Below, piece after piece: positions 41,825 through 50,415 of a stretch of DNA of 64,000 bases. The stretch is from the NCBI GenBank assembly GCA_958428365.1, contig CAUAFT010000001.1:186001-250000 (forward strand), in the 5' to 3' direction. A program made the position numbers and the translations under genes. The notes beneath the pieces were generated by a model that did no database searches, was not told the DNA's origin, and saw nothing but the letters and a program-made list of their open reading frames with translations. Origin of the DNA: an uncultured Lachnospiraceae bacterium. Its GTDB lineage: Bacteria; Bacillota; Clostridia; Lachnospirales; Lachnospiraceae. How positions within the stretch are numbered: the first letter of the stretch is position 1; every line of letters begins with the position of its first letter.

Positions 41825-43042
41825 ATGACATTTGATGAATTATATGAAAAAGTAATTTCCGCAAAGGCAAAGGATCAGCCTCTGGATCTAAAGGAAGGCG
41901 CCTACGATGAGGGACAGTTAGACTGTATCCTCCACCCGGAAAAACATCCATTTATCAGAAAAAAGCAGGACTGCGACTGCAGCGACCCCGCCTGTGTCTC
42001 CGCCTGTATTTTCCACGCCATGGAGATCGAAGACGGAAAGGCAGTTCTCCGCCCGGAACTCTGCGTGGGCTGCGCGGAATGTATCCGCGCCTGCAAGGAC
42101 GGCAACCTGGATTTTACGAAGGATACGGTTACCGCCATCTCCCTGTTAAAGGATGAAAAGCATCCGGTCTATGCCCTGATGGCGCCTGCTTTTGTGGGAC
42201 AGTTCGGGGAGGATGCCACCCCGGCAAAGATCCGCACCTGCTTAAAACAGATGGGGGTCACCGGGATGGTGGAGGTGGCTGCCTTCGCCGATATCCTTAC
42301 CTTAAAAGAAGGGCTGGAATTTGTGCAAAATCATCATTCCCCTGAGGACTTCCAGTTGACAAGCTGCTGCTGCCCGGTGTGGATCGGAATGATACGAAAG
42401 AATTTTTCCAAAATCGTATCCCATCTTCCGGCTTCCGTCTCGCCCATGATCGCCTGCGGACGGATCGTAAAAGCCCTGCATCCCGATTGCCATACCATCT
42501 TCGTAGGTCCCTGCATGGCAAAAAAGGCGGAAGCAAAGGATCCGGATCTGGCGGGAGCCATCGACTGTGTGCTGACCTTCCAGGAGCTTGCCGATATGTT
42601 CCATGTGTTTCAAACGGATTTTCAGGCTGCAAAAGAGGAAGTCCGGGAGCACTCCTCCACTGCGGGAAGGCTCTACGGCCGCACCGGAGGCGTCAGCAAG
42701 GCTGTGGCAAGCTGCGTGAAAAGCATTCAGCCGGACTGTGATTTTGAACCTGCCGCTGCCGACGGGGTCAAGAACTGTAAGGCGCTTTTAGAACAGATCT
42801 TAGCCGGAGATGTAAAAGGCAACTTCTTTGAGGGAATGGCATGCGACGGGGGCTGTGCCGGAGGACCAAAACGGGTATTGGACACGGCATCCTGTACGGA
42901 ATTTGTCAACCGCTATGCAAAAGAAGCCCCTTTTGCCACTCCGGCAGAGAATCCCTATGTGGCGGATCTGATGAAACGTCTGGGGTTCCATACTGTGGAA
43001 GATTTTGTGGAGCACAGTGATATTCTGGTGCGTCCATTATAG
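41825..43042 (+). CDS. [FeFe]-hydrogenase-like protein with 2[4Fe-4S] ferredoxin domain (group B-like)
   Basis: A 405-residue protein. An N-terminal bacterial ferredoxin-type domain carries CDCSDPACVSACIFH and CVGCAECIRACKDG. It is followed by an [FeFe]-hydrogenase large-subunit domain. The three H-cluster signatures are recognisable: L1 TSCCCPVW, L2 GPCMAKKAE and L3 EGMACDGGCAGGPK, so the Cys ligands for the [4Fe-4S] subcluster are kept, though the context departs from MPC and TSCCPGW. It lacks the extra N-terminal clusters and small-subunit domain of group A enzymes. Group B-like hydrogenases occur in many Clostridia and may turn over H2 or sense redox. It is monocistronic, with GGAG seven bases before the ATG. 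Confidence 0.85.
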   Translation: MTFDELYEKVISAKAKDQPLDLKEGAYDEGQLDCILHPEKHPFIRKKQDCDCSDPACVSACIFHAMEIEDGKAVLRPELCVGCAECIRACKDGNLDFTKDTVTAISLLKDEKHPVYALMAPAFVGQFGEDATPAKIRTCLKQMGVTGMVEVAAFADILTLKEGLEFVQNHHSPEDFQLTSCCCPVWIGMIRKNFSKIVSHLPASVSPMIACGRIVKALHPDCHTIFVGPCMAKKAEAKDPDLAGAIDCVLTFQELADMFHVFQTDFQAAKEEVREHSSTAGRLYGRTGGVSKAVASCVKSIQPDCDFEPAAADGVKNCKALLEQILAGDVKGNFFEGMACDGGCAGGPKRVLDTASCTEFVNRYAKEAPFATPAENPYVADLMKRLGFHTVEDFVEHSDILVRPL

Positions 43043-43056
43043 AATATTTAAAAGAT

Positions 43057-43118
43057 AAAAAACGAGGGCATCGCCGGGTCATCTGTATGGATGATTTTGC
43101 GATACCCTCGTTTTTTAT
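43057..43118. terminator. Bidirectional terminator between the hydrogenase-like and J-domain genes
   Basis: AACGAGGGcATCGC / GCGATaCCCTCGTT stem with A-rich and T-rich flanks on both sides. Confidence 0.85.
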
Positions 43119-43181
43119 TTTTAATGGGAAATTTCTTTTCATCGTCTGAATCATAGATGTCCTGTACCCCTGATTCCTGTT

Positions 43182-43706
43182 CTACACGATGGTCTTTTTC
43201 AGTTTTTCGTACTCTCTGTTGATCTCCTGAAGAGTATAGGTATCCCCATCCAGATTGTCAGGATGGTATATCTTGAGCAAATCCTTATAACGCTTTTTTA
43301 GCGCCAGCTCGTTGCCGACTCCTTTAAAAAAGAGATCCTCCGACGCCGCTCTCATCAGCTCCCGCTGTTCTCCGTAGCTGTTTGTTTTTTCCTGTTTCTG
43401 TCTCTCATAGAAACGCCGTTCCTGTTCTAACTTCTCTTTTTCCCCGGCAAGCCTGCGGAGCTCTTCTTCCAGGATGCGGCGTTTCATTTCCAGCAGCCGC
43501 TCCTTCTGCTCCAATCTCTTGTCCTCCATCTCCTGTTTAAAACGGAACTCCCTTTTCTGACGCTCAAAGGAACTCTGCTCTTCTTCAAAATCTCTCTGCC
43601 GTTCTTCCAGATCTTTTCTCTTTCGCTCAAGCTCCACTGCCTCTTGAAAGCACCACTGCTGGAACTGTTCCCTGCTGTCATCTATGGGGTCCGTCTGCCG
43701 GTTCAT
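43182..43706 (-). CDS. Coiled-coil protein with C-terminal J domain
   Basis: A 174-residue protein whose residues 15-120 form an uninterrupted, highly charged coiled coil (Glu/Arg/Lys/Gln heptads). Residues about 130-174 form a J domain with LALKKRYKDLLKIYHPDNLDGD. The HPD motif is intact, so it should stimulate DnaK ATPase. The start at 43706 has AAAGGAG seven bases upstream. Putting the J domain at the C-terminus, after a long coiled coil, is unlike DnaJ/CbpA. It is encoded just beyond the dnaJ end, on the same strand, so it could target the neighbouring DnaK to an unknown client or structure. Confidence 0.75.
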   Translation of the reverse strand: MNRQTDPIDDSREQFQQWCFQEAVELERKRKDLEERQRDFEEEQSSFERQKREFRFKQEMEDKRLEQKERLLEMKRRILEEELRRLAGEKEKLEQERRFYERQKQEKTNSYGEQRELMRAASEDLFFKGVGNELALKKRYKDLLKIYHPDNLDGDTYTLQEINREYEKLKKTIV

Positions 43707-43841
43707 TCTCTGATCTCCTTTTTCCTGCTGTCTATGACTTCCTATGGTTTTCATCTCACATATATCAATATTCCGTAACTCTTATTACTGCACATTGTAT
43801 ACGATGAGGCATGAAATAGCAAGAACAAAGTATGCTCCGCA

Positions 43842-45032
43842 TCAAATGTCATCTAATGACTCTTTGATTTTTCCCATAAAACCTTTTTTCTTCGGCTTAT
43901 CCGGCTTCTCCTTATTGCCTGCCGCACCGTTCTGCTTGCCAAGGGAGTTGCCGCTGACCTCGTCAAACTTGCGAAGAGCCTCTTTCGCCTCGCCGCTTAA
44001 TCCCGTCGGCACCTGAACCACCAGGGTCACATAATGATCGCCCCGGACATTCTTATTCCGCAAAGACGGCACGCCCTTTCCTTTCAGACGGATCTTGGTG
44101 TCAGTCTGGGTTCCCGGCTTCACATCGTACAGGATGTCTCCGTCAATGGTGCTGATACGCACCTCTCCGCCCAGAGCTGCCTGTGCGAAGGAGATCGGAG
44201 CTGTGGAATAGAGGTTCATATCCTGTCTCTGGAAGATCGGGTGGGAGCTGATAACGACCTCAACTAACAGGTCTCCCCTCGGTCCTCCATTTACACCAGG
44301 TTCTCCTTTTTCACGGATCCGCACGCTTTGTCCGTTGTCAATACCAGCCGGAATGCTGACGCTGATCTTCTTTCTGCTGGATATATAACCGGTTCCGTGA
44401 CAGTCCTTACATTTTTCCTTAATGATCTGTCCCGTACCGTTACACTCCGGACAGGTCTGAACGTTCTGCACCATACCAAAGAGGGACTGCTGGGTATACA
44501 TAACTTTTCCCTTTCCTCCACACTTCGGACAGGTCTCCTTGGATGTACCCGGCTTCGCACCGGAACCGCCGCAGGTCTTACACTCATCCTTTAAGACGAT
44601 CTCGATCTGCTTCTCACAGCCAAAGACCGCCTCCTCAAAGGTGATCCGCACGCTGGCTCTTAAGTTGGCTCCTCTCCTAGGTCCGTTGTTCGCAGCTCCT
44701 CTTCTGGAACCGCCGCCGAAAAAGTCACCAAAAATATCACCGAAGATATCGCCAAAGTCCATGCCGGAGAAGTCGAATCCTCCGGCTCCACCAGCGCCTC
44801 CCTCAAAGGCTGCGTGACCAAACTGGTCGTATTGCTTTCTCTTGTCCGGATCACTCAGTACCGCATAGGCTTCGGAGGCTTCCTTGAATTTCTTTTCTGC
44901 CTCTGCGTCTCCCGGATTCATGTCGGGATGATATTTTTTTGCCAGAGTACGATATGCTTTTTTAATGGCTGCGTCGTCCGCTGTGCGGTCAACGCCAAGC
45001 ACCTCATAATAATCTCTTTTCTGTTCTGCCAT
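43842..45032 (-). CDS. dnaJ: Chaperone protein DnaJ
   Basis: A full-length type I J protein (396 residues): J domain 1-70 with KKYHPDMNPGD, a Gly/Phe-rich linker (GGAGGAGGFDFSG), and a zinc-binding region with four CXXCXGXG repeats (CKTCGGSG, CPKCGGKG, CPECNGTG, CKDCHGTG). Two C-terminal peptide-binding domains follow. It delivers clients to DnaK. It is the last gene of hrcA-grpE-dnaK-dnaJ, 77 bp after dnaK, with a short hairpin (45058-45086) in the gap that may tune expression. Confidence 0.97.
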   Translation of the reverse strand: MAEQKRDYYEVLGVDRTADDAAIKKAYRTLAKKYHPDMNPGDAEAEKKFKEASEAYAVLSDPDKRKQYDQFGHAAFEGGAGGAGGFDFSGMDFGDIFGDIFGDFFGGGSRRGAANNGPRRGANLRASVRITFEEAVFGCEKQIEIVLKDECKTCGGSGAKPGTSKETCPKCGGKGKVMYTQQSLFGMVQNVQTCPECNGTGQIIKEKCKDCHGTGYISSRKKISVSIPAGIDNGQSVRIREKGEPGVNGGPRGDLLVEVVISSHPIFQRQDMNLYSTAPISFAQAALGGEVRISTIDGDILYDVKPGTQTDTKIRLKGKGVPSLRNKNVRGDHYVTLVVQVPTGLSGEAKEALRKFDEVSGNSLGKQNGAAGNKEKPDKPKKKGFMGKIKESLDDI

Positions 45033-45109
45033 AACCTAATTCCTTCTTTATCGCTATAAGGGCTGACAGTTGTGCTGCCAACCCTTTCTTTCATATGGAA
45101 GTTCTCTGC

Positions 45110-46981
45110 CTACACTTCTTTATAATCAGCATCTACCACATCGTCGTCTGCGGAACCGCCCATATCAGGACCTGCTCCTGCTGCGCCCATGTCAGGACCT
45201 GCGCCCTGTGCTGCCTGCGCCTGCTCGTACATCTTTGCAAACACTTTCTGCGCGCTCTCAGTAAGCTTCTCTTTCGCAGCCTTCATCTCAGCTACCTGAT
45301 CATCTGTCATCTCCTCAGCGTTCTGATGTGCCTCTACCATGGCTTTTAATTTATTTAAGTCCTCTTCAACGGCTGCCTTATCCGCAGGATCAATGCCTTC
45401 TCCTACTTCCTCCAATGCCTTCTCTGTCTGGAATACGAAGGAATCCGCATCATTTCTGGTGTCGATGGCTTCTTTTCTCTTCTTATCCTGAGCCTCGAAC
45501 TCAGCTGCCTCTTTGACTGCCTTATCGATATCCTCGTCGGACATGTTGGAACCTGCTGTGATGGTGATGTGCTGCTCTTTTCCGGTTCCCAGATCCTTTG
45601 CAGATACGTTTACGATACCGTTCGCGTCGATATCGAAGGTAACTTCAATCTGTGGTACACCACGGCGTGCTGGCGGGATTCCGTCTAAGCGGAACTGACC
45701 TAAGGACTTGTTGTCCCTTGCGAACTGTCTCTCACCCTGTACTACGTTGATGTCTACGGCTGTCTGATTGTCTGCTGCTGTAGAGAAGATCTGGCTCTTC
45801 TTGGTAGGAATGGTCGTGTTTCTCTCGATCAATCTGGTTGCCACACCGCCCATGGTTTCGATGGATAAGGACAATGGGGTAACATCCAGTAAGAGGATCT
45901 CACCTGCGCCGGCATCTCCTGCTAACTTACCACCCTGGATGGAAGCGCCGAGGGCTACACATTCGTCTGGGTTTAAGGATTTGCTTGGCTCTTTACCTGT
46001 TAACTGTTTTACTTTATCCTGTACGGCCGGGATACGTGTGGAACCGCCCACAAGCAATACCTGACCTAAGTCAGATGCGGTCAGTCCTGCGTCTCTTAAT
46101 GCGTTCTGTACAGGCTCTGCTGTCTTTTCTACTAAGTCATGTGTCAATTCATCGAATTTTGCACGGGAGAGGTTCATATCGAAATGTTTTGGTCCCTCTG
46201 CGGTTGCTGTGATGAATGGCAGGTTGATGTTTGTGGTTGTTGCGGAAGATAATTCTTTTTTCGCTTTTTCTGCCGCTTCTTTTAATCTCTGAAGCGCCAT
46301 CTTATCTGCGGATAAGTCTACGCCCTCTGCTTTTTTAAACTCTGCTAACATCCAGTCTGTAATCTTCTGGTCGAAGTCGTCACCACCCAGTCTGTTGTTA
46401 CCGGATGTGGATAATACTTCGATGACACCTTCACCGATCTCGATGATGGAAACGTCGAAGGTACCTCCTCCTAAGTCGTATACCATGATCTTCTGCTCTT
46501 TTTCATTGTCAAGTCCGTATGCAAGAGCTGCTGCTGTAGGCTCGTTGATGATACGTTTTACATCCAGTCCTGCGATCTTACCTGCGTCCTTGGTTGCCTG
46601 ACGCTGAGCATCGTTGAAGTATGCCGGTACGGTGATAACTGCCTCGGATACTTTTTCTCCTAAATATCCCTCTGCGTCTGCTTTTAATTTCTGAAGGATC
46701 ATAGCGGAGATTTCCTGTGGGCTGTATTTCTTATCGTCGATTGCTTTTTTGTAATCGGTACCCATCTCTCTTTTGATGGATGAGATAGTCTTTTCAGCGT
46801 TTGTAACTGCCTGACGTTTTGCCGGCTCTCCGACTAATCTCTCGCCTGTCTTTGTAAATGCTACAACGGATGGTGTGGTTCTTGCACCTTCTGTATTTGC
46901 GATAACTACCGGTTTACCGCCTTCCATAACTGCTACACAGCTGTTTGTTGTTCCTAAGTCAATACCAATGATCTTACTCAT
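45110..46981 (-). CDS. dnaK: Chaperone protein DnaK (Hsp70)
   Basis: A 623-residue Hsp70. The nucleotide-binding domain (1-360) has IGIDLGTTNSCVAVMEGG, VITVPAYFNDAQRQATKDAG, YDLGGGTFDVSI and VLLVGGSTRIPAVQ. The substrate-binding domain has LLDVTPLSLSIETMGG. The variable end (DMGAAGAGPDMGGSADDDVVDADYKEV) is the usual acidic tail. GGAGGAATGACTT before the ATG gives a strong RBS. It is the third gene of the CIRCE-controlled operon, 116 bp after grpE; that gap holds a GATCTGA/TCAGATC hairpin. Confidence 0.98.
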   Translation of the reverse strand: MSKIIGIDLGTTNSCVAVMEGGKPVVIANTEGARTTPSVVAFTKTGERLVGEPAKRQAVTNAEKTISSIKREMGTDYKKAIDDKKYSPQEISAMILQKLKADAEGYLGEKVSEAVITVPAYFNDAQRQATKDAGKIAGLDVKRIINEPTAAALAYGLDNEKEQKIMVYDLGGGTFDVSIIEIGEGVIEVLSTSGNNRLGGDDFDQKITDWMLAEFKKAEGVDLSADKMALQRLKEAAEKAKKELSSATTTNINLPFITATAEGPKHFDMNLSRAKFDELTHDLVEKTAEPVQNALRDAGLTASDLGQVLLVGGSTRIPAVQDKVKQLTGKEPSKSLNPDECVALGASIQGGKLAGDAGAGEILLLDVTPLSLSIETMGGVATRLIERNTTIPTKKSQIFSTAADNQTAVDINVVQGERQFARDNKSLGQFRLDGIPPARRGVPQIEVTFDIDANGIVNVSAKDLGTGKEQHITITAGSNMSDEDIDKAVKEAAEFEAQDKKRKEAIDTRNDADSFVFQTEKALEEVGEGIDPADKAAVEEDLNKLKAMVEAHQNAEEMTDDQVAEMKAAKEKLTESAQKVFAKMYEQAQAAQGAGPDMGAAGAGPDMGGSADDDVVDADYKEV

Positions 46982-47097
46982 AAGTCATTCCTCCTAAAAA
47001 ATATATGAATTATTATTGTTTACGTTATATTAAATCTCGTAAGACGGGATTTCTAACTTAATAAATCTATTGATCTGAACGGATGTCCTGTCAGATC

Positions 47098-47760
47098 CTA
47101 CTGTACTACAGCTACCATGCTGTGTCTGACCACGCTCTCACGGTAGGTATAACCCTTTTGCAGTTCCTGTGCCACAGTTCCTGATTCCAATTCCTCGTTT
47201 TCCACCTGCATCACTGCATTGTGTAATTCAGGATCGAACTCGGCTCCCACCGCTTCGATCGGCGCAACGCCTGCCTGCTCTAATTCTGTCATGAGCTGCT
47301 TGTAGATCATGTTCATTCCATCGGCAAAGGCGCTTCCCTGCTCCTCCTCCGGAATTGCCGCAAGACCTCTCTCGAAGTTATCCACCACCGGAAGGATCTT
47401 TTCAATAATGCTCTTCGCCCCGACTTCAAACATCTGAGCTTTTTCCTTCTCCGTACGTTTTCGGAAGTTATCAAACTCCGCCATCTGTCGTCTTACCTGA
47501 TCCTGCAGTTCCTCGATCTGTTCATCCTTCTTATCTTTTTTCTTTTTTGACTTCCTGCTTTTTTTGTCATCCTGTGCGGTATCCTGGGCTTCTGTCTCTT
47601 CCGCGCTGTCGCCTTTTTTCTCTTCTGCCTCAGATACATTCTCATCGGCGGATGCGTCCTGCCCTGATGCTTTTACATCTTCCGTATTAGGTTCCGCTCC
47701 ATCTGAAACATCCTCTGTTTCCTGGTCCAGGATCTCTTCATCCATTTTATTTTCTGCCAT
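47098..47760 (-). CDS. grpE: Nucleotide exchange factor GrpE
   Basis: GrpE releases ADP from DnaK. The 220-residue protein has a long acidic low-complexity N-terminus (1-85), a coiled-coil dimer helix (KKKDKKDEQIEELQDQVRRQMAEFDNFRKRTEKE) and the C-terminal beta domain with LPVVDNFERGL, GAEFDPELHNAVMQ and KGYTYRESVVRHSMVAVV. The N-terminal extension is longer than in E. coli GrpE (197 residues) but common in Clostridia. It follows hrcA by 20 bp. Confidence 0.96.
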   Translation of the reverse strand: MAENKMDEEILDQETEDVSDGAEPNTEDVKASGQDASADENVSEAEEKKGDSAEETEAQDTAQDDKKSRKSKKKKDKKDEQIEELQDQVRRQMAEFDNFRKRTEKEKAQMFEVGAKSIIEKILPVVDNFERGLAAIPEEEQGSAFADGMNMIYKQLMTELEQAGVAPIEAVGAEFDPELHNAVMQVENEELESGTVAQELQKGYTYRESVVRHSMVAVVQ

Positions 47761-47780
47761 AACGTTCCACCTTTCTATTA

Positions 47781-48818
47781 CTAATCTTTCGGTTTGTGAA
47801 AGATCTCATCCAGTTGTATTTTCAGATTTTTCAGGTTATCCACCACATTTTCGTAATCCATTCGCTTAGGACCGATGATTCCGATGGTTCCCTGTACGCC
47901 CTCCCCCAGTTCATAAGTTGCGGTGACTACACTGCAATCCTTCATGGTCTGGATCGGGGTCTCATTTCCTATATAAACCTGAATCCCTGTATTCTCCTTG
48001 GAGTTCAGAGTCTCAGATACAAGGCTTGCCAATTCCTGCTTCTCCTCAAAGGCCGCGATAAGCTCGCTGGCGCTTTTGGAATCACTTAACTCCGGATATT
48101 TAAAAATATTCGTTGCCCCGCTGGTGTAGATCTGTAAGTCTTCATCCTCACCGATCGCCTCCGCCACGGCGTCCAATACCTCGCTTACAATTCCACTGTC
48201 AACTCCTGCCTGTTCCTTTAAAATAGAAATCATTCCCAGATTAATCTGGTCAATGGACAGTCCGTTGAGATTTGTATTCAAGAGGATGTTCAGCTTTAAG
48301 AGCCGTTCATTGCCCAGAGGTTCTCTGACGGTAATGATCTTGTTCTTAACGATATTTCCTTCTCTGACGATGACTGCAAGTATCTGCTCATCATCCACCT
48401 GGGAAAGCTGAATGAACTTGATCCTGCTCTGCTGATAGCTCGGAGCGCTGATCATTGCCGCATAGTTGGTATTTGTTGCCAGCACCTTTGCAACCTGCTT
48501 TAGAACCTGCTCTACCTTTTCCGTATGCTCGATCATAAATTCCTTCATCTGAGTTACTTCACTGTTCTTCTCTTCCATGAGCTGGTCTACATAGAAGCGG
48601 TAGCCTTTATCGGAGGGTATGCGTCCTGCCGACGTATGGGGCTGAAGAATATATCCCATCTCCTCTAAATCTGCCATCTCATTGCGGATGGTTGCAGAAC
48701 TGAGATTCAAATCCGTATATTTGGAAATCGTCCTCGAACCTACCGGCTCTCCTGTTTCCAAATAAGTCTGGATAATTGCTTTTAAGATTTTCATTTTTCT
48801 CTCTTCAAGCTCTGCCAT
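47781..48818 (-). CDS. hrcA: Heat-inducible transcription repressor HrcA
   Basis: HrcA binds CIRCE and represses the class I heat-shock operon; its folding is assisted by GroEL. The 345-residue protein has the N-terminal winged helix (KILKAIIQTYLETGEPVGSRTISKYTDLNLSSATIRNEMADLEEMGYI), a central GAF-like dimerisation region and a C-terminal ELGEGVQGTIGIIGPKRMDY. It is the first gene of the operon, immediately downstream of a perfect CIRCE and promoter. In many Firmicutes hemW precedes hrcA; here the preceding gene on this strand is trmD. Confidence 0.97.
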   Translation of the reverse strand: MAELEERKMKILKAIIQTYLETGEPVGSRTISKYTDLNLSSATIRNEMADLEEMGYILQPHTSAGRIPSDKGYRFYVDQLMEEKNSEVTQMKEFMIEHTEKVEQVLKQVAKVLATNTNYAAMISAPSYQQSRIKFIQLSQVDDEQILAVIVREGNIVKNKIITVREPLGNERLLKLNILLNTNLNGLSIDQINLGMISILKEQAGVDSGIVSEVLDAVAEAIGEDEDLQIYTSGATNIFKYPELSDSKSASELIAAFEEKQELASLVSETLNSKENTGIQVYIGNETPIQTMKDCSVVTATYELGEGVQGTIGIIGPKRMDYENVVDNLKNLKIQLDEIFHKPKD

Positions 48819-48845
48819 ATCTTCACCCTGCCTTAGATTGGTTTG

Positions 48846-48872
48846 TTAGCACTCGGTTTGATGGAGTGCTAA
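48846..48872 (-). promoter_or_regulatory. CIRCE operator of the hrcA-grpE-dnaK-dnaJ operon
   Basis: A perfect TTAGCACTC-N9-GAGTGCTAA inverted repeat, about 28 bp before the hrcA start codon. This is the binding site of HrcA, so the operon should be autoregulated and heat-inducible. Confidence 0.98.
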
Positions 48873-48885
48873 CATCTATGTATTA

Positions 48886-48914
48886 AAGATAGCACCTTGC
48901 TTTTTTTTTGTCAA
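48886..48914 (-). promoter_or_regulatory. Sigma-A promoter of the hrcA operon
   Basis: Minus-strand TTGACA (48909-48914) and TATCTT (48886-48891) with 17-bp spacing, ending 13 bp upstream of CIRCE, so transcription starts close to or in the operator. Confidence 0.8.
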
Positions 48915-49014
48915 CTAATATTTTCTATTTTTTTGGTATTTTATAATTTCTTAATAAAATAAATCTCCGTTAGTCTTTGCCAAAAATGGTATTTTTATCA
49001 CTTATCATAATAAA

Positions 49015-49096
49015 AGGAACCCCTGCCAAAATGGTTCTCTTTGATATGTGTCCAGGATTTCTGGTACATATCACTTCCCATTTGAAAGGGATTCCT
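49015..49096 (-). repeat. Long hairpin downstream of trmD
   Basis: The arms AGGAACCCCTGCCAAAATGG and (reverse complement) AGGAATCCCTTTCAAATGGG pair imperfectly, with an inner perfect GATATGT / ACATATC stem capped by CAG/CTG. It lies 30 bp past the trmD stop and may be its terminator, although no long T tract is evident. The remaining 48819-49125 sequence holds CIRCE and the hrcA promoter only. Confidence 0.5.
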
Positions 49097-49125
49097 CTTC
49101 TAATATAACTGTTTCAATAATATAT

Positions 49126-49842
49126 TTATTGGAACTTCTTCCTCTCCTTTTCTGTCAGCTGTGCTTTTTCAAATAAATCCGGTCTGCGCTCCTTCGTTCT
49201 CAATATGGACTGCTCTCTTCTCCACTCATCCACCTTCTGATGATTGCCGGATAGAAGAATGGGCGGTACCTGTTTGCCGTTCCAGATCTCCGGTCTGGAA
49301 TATTGCGGGTATTCCAAAAGATTTCCCTCCAAAGATTCTGTCTCCCCGGATTCCTGGTTCTTTAAGACTCCCGGCACCATGCGGGAGATAGCATCTACCA
49401 TGACCATTGCGGGAAGCTCGCCACCTGTTAAGACATAGTCTCCGATGGACATGTAGTCTGTGACAATCTCCTCTAGGACTCTCTCGTCAATGCCCTCATA
49501 GTGACCGCAGAGCAGGATCAGATCTTCCTCTTTCGCCATTTCTTTTGCTGTTTCCTGTTGAAATAAAGAGCCCTGAGGGGTCAGATAAATACATCTGGGA
49601 CGATAGCCGATTTTTTCCACGATTGCAAGATAGGCGTCATAAATTGGCTGTGCCTGCATGACCATTCCGGCGCCTCCGCCGTATGGATAGTCGTCCACTT
49701 TTTTATGTTTGTCTGCGGTGTAGTCGCGGATATTGACGGCTTCTATCGAAAGAAGACCTTTTTCTATGGCTCGTCCGATAATACTCGTATTTAATCCCTG
49801 TTCTACCATTTCAGGAAACAGGGTTAAGATGTGAAATCTCAT
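49126..49842 (-). CDS. trmD: tRNA (guanine(37)-N1)-methyltransferase
   Basis: TrmD makes m1G37, which prevents frameshifting. About 238 residues of the SPOUT fold with MRFHILTLFPEMVEQGL, YPYGGGAGMVMQAQP, the trefoil-knot LCGHYEGIDERVLE, SIGDYVLTGGELPAM and GNLLEYPQYSRPEIW. The start at 49842 has GAGGAAC upstream and matches the family N-terminus. It follows rimM with a 10-bp gap. rplS, often next, is not here; the hrcA region follows. Confidence 0.95.
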   Translation of the reverse strand: MRFHILTLFPEMVEQGLNTSIIGRAIEKGLLSIEAVNIRDYTADKHKKVDDYPYGGGAGMVMQAQPIYDAYLAIVEKIGYRPRCIYLTPQGSLFQQETAKEMAKEEDLILLCGHYEGIDERVLEEIVTDYMSIGDYVLTGGELPAMVMVDAISRMVPGVLKNQESGETESLEGNLLEYPQYSRPEIWNGKQVPPILLSGNHQKVDEWRREQSILRTKERRPDLFEKAQLTEKERKKFQ

Positions 49843-49852
49843 AAATGTTCCT

Positions 49853-50377
49853 CTATTTCTTTTCATTGATATCCAGTAAGCCCGGTAAGAGATGCATCTT
49901 TACATAGCCGGCTTCTACATCTACTTCTAAAATGCAGTCTTTTATGGCGGGAACCAGAACTTCTTTCTTCTGCTGCGTCTTTATCACATAGACATCATTG
50001 GCTCCGGTCTGTAATACATCTGTGATCGTACCGATTTCTTCGCCCTCTTCGTTTATGGCTTTGGTTCCGATCAAATCGGCTATAAAATATTCGTCTTTTT
50101 TTAGTTTTACACGATTTTCTTTGGTGACGAAAAGACCGCAGCCTTTGTATTTTTCGATGTCGTTGATGTTGTCGATGCCTTTGAATTTTAAAATGACCAG
50201 ATTTTTCTGGGGTCTGGCACTCGTTACTTCAAGAATCAGTTGTTCCTTTCCGGTGTCCAGGATGAGTTCTTTCATATTTTTAAAGCGGGTGATATCGTCT
50301 GTCATTGGGAATACCTTGACTTCTCCGCGGATTCCATGAGTCTGGGTGATAGCACCCACTTGGTATAGTTCTTTCAT
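49853..50377 (-). CDS. rimM: Ribosome maturation factor RimM
   Basis: RimM helps assemble the head of the 30S subunit around S19. The 174-residue protein has the RimM N domain (VGAITQTHGIRGEVKVFPMTDD) and a PRC-barrel C domain (YFIADLIGTKAINEEGEEIGTITDVLQTGANDVYVI, VLVPAIKDCILEVD). It normally follows khpA in the ylxM-ffh-rpsP-khpA-rimM-trmD operon; here 8.5 kb of accessory DNA separates the two. Its promoter must lie just upstream (50378-50415) or within the preceding pseudogene. Confidence 0.95.
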   Translation of the reverse strand: MKELYQVGAITQTHGIRGEVKVFPMTDDITRFKNMKELILDTGKEQLILEVTSARPQKNLVILKFKGIDNINDIEKYKGCGLFVTKENRVKLKKDEYFIADLIGTKAINEEGEEIGTITDVLQTGANDVYVIKTQQKKEVLVPAIKDCILEVDVEAGYVKMHLLPGLLDINEKK

Positions 50378-50415
50378 TGCTGCTCCTTAAAAATTGTTTT
50401 TTATGCTAAATATTT

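Noticed and set aside
42297..42652. Minus-strand open frames inside the hydrogenase-like gene
   Set aside because: These are GC-rich shadows of a coding region with conserved Fe-S motifs on the plus strand.
47072..47097. GATCTGA/TCAGATC hairpin after grpE as a terminator
   Set aside because: There is no T run, and the downstream dnaK gene is expected to be cotranscribed; it is better seen as a possible processing or attenuation structure.
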